Shown here: piece by piece, positions 60,381-64,000 of the stretch | Position numbering within the stretch: the stretch's first letter is position 1 | How the letters are laid out: each line of letters starts with the position of its first letter | Source of the DNA: JASBTN01 sp965228805 | GTDB taxonomy: Bacteria; Pseudomonadota; Alphaproteobacteria; Rhodobacterales; Rhodobacteraceae | DNA length: 64,000 bases | Assembly: GCF_965228805.1 (NCBI RefSeq) | Contig: NZ_CBDDIE010000003.1 | Coordinates: 1,302,001-1,366,000, forward strand | Direction of reading: 5' to 3' | Translations under genes and position numbers: made by a program | The notes under the pieces: model-generated | Seen by the model: only the letters and a program-made list of their open reading frames with translations | Database searches by the model: none | Told to the model about the DNA's origin: nothing

Positions 60381-63300
60381 ATGACAACCGTATCCAGAAA
60401 CAAACCAACTCGCGGCAGAATGCTTTTGGATACGCTTCGCCAGGGTCATTCCACACCTTTGGAAGCCGAAACGGAGGGGGAGTTTCCACTCACCCTAGCA
60501 CAGCACACTTTGCTGGCCTCACAGGATCTGCACCCGAACATTGCGGTTGCAAATGTCTCGCATGCCTGGGACCTTCATGGGCTGCTTGACCCCATTGCAT
60601 TACAACGTGCCTTTGGTCGATTGGTGCAGCGACACGACGCAATGCGTATGTCGATCACTCGTGACAAGGGTCACTACGCTGCGTTCTTTGCCGACAGGCT
60701 TGATTGCACGCTACCCTGCGAGATCATCGATGGTCGAGACACGGAAGCACGTCTGGTGTCGGTAAATGCGCAGATCGAACAAGCGGCGCTGACCAGCCTA
60801 CCTATTGGCGCAAACCGGCTCTGGACCGCACGTCTATTCCGCATCGCAAAGGACCACCATGTTTTGGCGGTCACAATGCACCATCTCATCTGCGATGATT
60901 GGTCTTGGCGCATTCTGTTGCGCGACCTCTTCACTTTCTACCAGAGCGAAACAAACGGAACAGAGCCCGATCTGCCCCATCTGAGCAGCTTTCGATCCTA
61001 TCTCGCACAACATCGCGCCGCCGCTGAAGTCTTGACAGAAACCATCTGGCCGGAGATCGACTGGCCTACTTCCAACACCGACTTGCTCGAACAGCAAGCG
61101 GTGGAGTTCGAATGCGTAGAAACTAACTTGGTCACCGCTGACTTTAATGTTCTGAAACAGGCTGCCCGAGTAAACAACTGTACACCGTTCACCTTTTTCC
61201 TCGCCTCCTACCACCTGCTCCTGAGCCTGTATTGTGATCAACTCGAGCTCGGAGTGTCTTCTTCGGTTGCAGATCGCACCACGAGCCTTAGTCAGCAATG
61301 CATTGGCGCACTCATCCGGGACCTGCAGTTAGGCGTGTCCCTCTCCGGCCTCAAGAGCTTCTCTGATTTGTTGCGTGCTTGTAGCACGTCAGTTCAATCG
61401 GCGCAGGCCTCACCTGATGAACAAATCAATCTGGGCCGTGCAACCATCGGATACTATAATGCGCCCGAGTTTACCCTCCCGGATTGCGGGATAACCGTGA
61501 AGGATCGAGGCACCCCGAAAGGTGTAACCGCAATCAACCTGCATTTAGATCTTGTACCCAGCTCGGAAGGTGTCCGCATCCTGCTTCAGGGACAACGCCG
61601 ATACTTCAACAGACAGCAGTTGGACCGCCTTCTCAATTGTTTTGTTCGCATTGTGACACAAGTCATAAGAACCCCATTTATGGATCTGGCTGATATTGCC
61701 CTGACCTCACGCGCTGAGGCCCTTACCCAAGCAGAGCGTTCCGTTAATCTAAGCCCCTTGCCTGAAGGCGATGCGATCGACTGTTTCACTGCGATCGCGC
61801 GGTCACATCCGATGAGCATTGCTCTAGAAACCCCAGTCAAGCAACAGAGCTATCTTGCCCTTGAGGAAGAGACCAATGCCTTGGCGCATTGGCTGCACGC
61901 TAAAGGCCTTGTCGAAGGCGACCGAATAGGTGTGTTAGCCCCGCGTGGGTCTTTGGTGTTTAAGGTCTGGATCGCGGCATTGAAAGCGGGCCTTGTGGTG
62001 ATACCGATGGATATCGAGCTTACTGAGGCTCGGCTCAGTTCCATGCTGCAAGAAGCACGCTGCCAATGGGTGATCAGCCCTAAGGCGGGACATCGCGTCG
62101 AAACAAGCGGAGCGGTCACGTTCCTCACCCCGCCCTCGATGAGCGAGCAAGACGTACTCCCCGTCACTCCGCCGATCCGCAAAAACAAAGATCCCCGTCG
62201 TGTTGCGTTTGTCATGTTCACTTCAGGCACCACTGGCACACCAAAAAGCATCCCAATCTCGCACCAAGCTCTTATACGCTTGGCGCTTGGCGGGGCACAC
62301 CTGCCAGTCGGACCGGGCGATCGCTTGATCCAGCTTGCTTCTCCCGGTTTCGATGGCAGTTTCATCGAGCTTTGGGGAGCCTGGCTAAAAGGAGCAACAT
62401 TAGTGCTCTGTGAAAAGCCAGTGTTGGCCGAAGGCGGGCTTGCCGCTGAGTTCCAAGCGCTTGCGCCGACCGCCAGTTTCATGACGACCAGCCTGTTCAA
62501 TACAATGGTCGATACCAATCCTGGCTTGTTGGCTAAACTACGATACCTGGCCATCGGCGGGGAAGCCGCCTCGCCCTCACATTGTCGTCGCGCCCTAGAA
62601 AGGAACAGCCATCTGGTGCTATCCAATGGCTATGGCCCGACAGAGAATACCGGATTTACAACGACCTACCATGTTCACCCCGAAGATTCCGGGGCCTCGG
62701 TGCCGATTGGGCGTCCGCTGCCAAACAACATTGCGCTGGTGTTATCTCGTTACTTAACCCCGGTTCCCGACGGGTTTGCCGGTGAGCTTCTGGTTGGTGG
62801 CGCAGGGTTGGCCAGCGGCTACGAAAATCAGCCTGAGCTGTCCGCCGAGCGTTTCATTATTAAAGATGCAAAGAGCCTGTACCTGCCGTTGGAGGGATCA
62901 GTAACGCTTTATCGCACCGGAGATCGAACCCGGTGGAACTGCGATCGGGAAATCGAGTTCCTTGGTAGGCGGGATTCCCAGTTCAAGTTGCATGGTCACC
63001 GGATTGAACCTAGTGAGGTTGAGGCCGCAATCATGGAGTTTCCTACCATTGGACGCGTCGGCGTCATCCCAGACTTCGCACCGGGGCAGGATTACGCGGT
63101 TGGAATCTTGGCCTTTGTAGAAGCTGCTCGGAATGCAAAGCTGGACGAATACGCATTACGCGCTTTCCTGACGACCCGACTGCCACGATCACACCGCCCT
63201 ACCCGCTATATTCAATCTTCTTCCATACCGCTTACAAAGAACGGTAAGACCGATGTGCGAGCCTTGGTTGAATTGCGGAGGGCAGATGCAGACGCAGAAC

Positions 63301-64000
63301 CCTCAACGCTCACCAGCCAGGACCAGTTGACTGCGATCTGGCAGAATGTCCTCAATCGGAGCAAGATTCCTGAGAATGTGGATTTTTACGCGCTTGGTGG
63401 TACGTCACTATCCTTGGTGCGCATGTTGCTGGAAGTCGAAGAGCAACTCGAAATCGAGATCGACTTTTCAGAAATCTCGGATGATCCAACCTTGGAAAAG
63501 CTTCGCATCCTCGTGGCCAATTGCCCTCAGTCAAGCCGGGGAGATCTCCGGCATCTGCGTGTACTGAAACAAGGCGACCCAGCTTTACCTCCTCTGGTTC
63601 TGATGCCCACCGCCAACGGTGCCAGTGCCTGGGCTGTGGACATCGTATCGCATATGAGGACACCAAACACAGTCTTGGCCATGGCCTTTAACCTCAGCGA
63701 AACCGCGGCGCCGAAGGTTGATTGGGTCTCTGGCCTCTTGGACAAATTTCTGCAAGATATTCGAACCTATGTAGGGGACAAGCCGATTGCCATTTGCGGT
63801 TACTCCTTCGGTGGCGCCTTAGGGGCCTACTTGGCTGGCCAAGCGCAAGCGCATGGGGTTTCAGTGACGCAGTTTATCAATATTGATGGTGGTTGTCCCA
63901 ATGGTTGGGTTGCGCCAGGACACACAGCCAGCGATCGACAAGACGGGTTGTTTGATGACTGGTTTCGCCTATATCCGGCCACGCCAATCGAGGTGCCCAT
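60381..64000 (+). CDS. Single-module nonribosomal peptide synthetase, C-A-T-TE (runs off right edge)
   Basis: At least 1206 residues remain open to the end. The condensation domain (about residues 35-440) has the active-site motif HHLICDDWS (His167, His168, Asp172). The adenylation domain (about 470-960) has A3 FTSGTTGTPKS (Thr614), FDGSFIELWG (A4), NGYGPTEN (A5), YRTGDRTRW (A7), GRRDSQFKLHGHRIEPSEVE (A8) and NGKTD with the A10 Lys. The carrier domain has DFYALGGTSLSLVRM with the phosphopantetheine Ser1009. A thioesterase follows, with the nucleophile in CGYSFGGALGAYLAG (Ser1142). It opens with a C domain, so it would join a starter acyl or aminoacyl group to one amino acid and release it. 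The amino acid cannot be read reliably. Confidence 0.93.
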   Translation, partial: MTTVSRNKPTRGRMLLDTLRQGHSTPLEAETEGEFPLTLAQHTLLASQDLHPNIAVANVSHAWDLHGLLDPIALQRAFGRLVQRHDAMRMSITRDKGHYAAFFADRLDCTLPCEIIDGRDTEARLVSVNAQIEQAALTSLPIGANRLWTARLFRIAKDHHVLAVTMHHLICDDWSWRILLRDLFTFYQSETNGTEPDLPHLSSFRSYLAQHRAAAEVLTETIWPEIDWPTSNTDLLEQQAVEFECVETNLVTADFNVLKQAARVNNCTPFTFFLASYHLLLSLYCDQLELGVSSSVADRTTSLSQQCIGALIRDLQLGVSLSGLKSFSDLLRACSTSVQSAQASPDEQINLGRATIGYYNAPEFTLPDCGITVKDRGTPKGVTAINLHLDLVPSSEGVRILLQGQRRYFNRQQLDRLLNCFVRIVTQVIRTPFMDLADIALTSRAEALTQAERSVNLSPLPEGDAIDCFTAIARSHPMSIALETPVKQQSYLALEEETNALAHWLHAKGLVEGDRIGVLAPRGSLVFKVWIAALKAGLVVIPMDIELTEARLSSMLQEARCQWVISPKAGHRVETSGAVTFLTPPSMSEQDVLPVTPPIRKNKDPRRVAFVMFTSGTTGTPKSIPISHQALIRLALGGAHLPVGPGDRLIQLASPGFDGSFIELWGAWLKGATLVLCEKPVLAEGGLAAEFQALAPTASFMTTSLFNTMVDTNPGLLAKLRYLAIGGEAASPSHCRRALERNSHLVLSNGYGPTENTGFTTTYHVHPEDSGASVPIGRPLPNNIALVLSRYLTPVPDGFAGELLVGGAGLASGYENQPELSAERFIIKDAKSLYLPLEGSVTLYRTGDRTRWNCDREIEFLGRRDSQFKLHGHRIEPSEVEAAIMEFPTIGRVGVIPDFAPGQDYAVGILAFVEAARNAKLDEYALRAFLTTRLPRSHRPTRYIQSSSIPLTKNGKTDVRALVELRRADADAEPSTLTSQDQLTAIWQNVLNRSKIPENVDFYALGGTSLSLVRMLLEVEEQLEIEIDFSEISDDPTLEKLRILVANCPQSSRGDLRHLRVLKQGDPALPPLVLMPTANGASAWAVDIVSHMRTPNTVLAMAFNLSETAAPKVDWVSGLLDKFLQDIRTYVGDKPIAICGYSFGGALGAYLAGQAQAHGVSVTQFINIDGGCPNGWVAPGHTASDRQDGLFDDWFRLYPATPIEVP

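Noticed and set aside
24187..64000. A tRNA-integrated island with both attachment sites
   Set aside because: I found no second copy of the tRNA 3' end and no integrase gene in the window, so only the left boundary can be proposed.

Overview
The window looks like a chromosome segment of a marine alphaproteobacterium of the Rhodobacteraceae/Roseobacter group. The evidence is GC-rich core genes with petABC (cytochrome bc1), aroC, dapF, mtaB and an HU protein, a TPP-riboswitch thiBPQ operon, a DddP-like M24 protein, and several type I-secreted RTX proteins including a serralysin. No species can be named from sequence alone.

Bases 1 to about 24,260 are compact, GC-rich core chromosome. A minus-strand run (sulfatase, sterol-desaturase-like hydroxylase, DddP-like M24 protein, PanB-like protein, class II aldolase) is divergent from a LysR regulator and looks like one catabolic unit. 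An adenine deaminase/AMP nucleosidase pair that could form an AMP-to-hypoxanthine route follows. Next come HU, two EamA transporters, a CcdA/thioredoxin pair, chorismate synthase, the thiamine importer behind a TPP riboswitch, the bc1 operon, a GST pair preceded by a nested palindrome, paiB-mtaB-dapF, and tRNA-Lys(UUU).

Immediately after the tRNA the composition drops to visibly lower GC and the content becomes accessory. Bases 24,480 to 27,170 hold a convergent restriction endonuclease and N6-adenine methylase. Bases 27,290 to 33,170 hold small genes, a secreted nuclease, a lipoprotein, and a conjugation-like module (VirD4/TraG-type ATPase plus a replication-relaxation-type protein) ending in an AlpA-like regulator. 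I see no integrase, relaxase or second tRNA end, so the element is partial or extends outside the window.

From about 33,500 to the end the region is an IS-riddled island of secreted and surface functions. It contains an RTX protein with a clan-A glycosidase-like domain, a small RTX protein, a serralysin with four near-identical 306-bp repeats, two glycosyltransferases, three sulfotransferase-like proteins, a methyltransferase, and a single-module NRPS (C-A-T-TE) running off the right edge. Between them lie two identical IS481-type insertions, each with its own 7-bp target duplication, an IS3-type element with a 4-bp duplication and a nonsense mutation in orfA, and at least seven IS fragments (IS3, IS5, IS110-like, IS256). 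A 120-residue protein of unknown function occurs in two diverged copies 17 kb apart. The region looks like a hotspot for surface-modification and exoprotein genes under active IS turnover.
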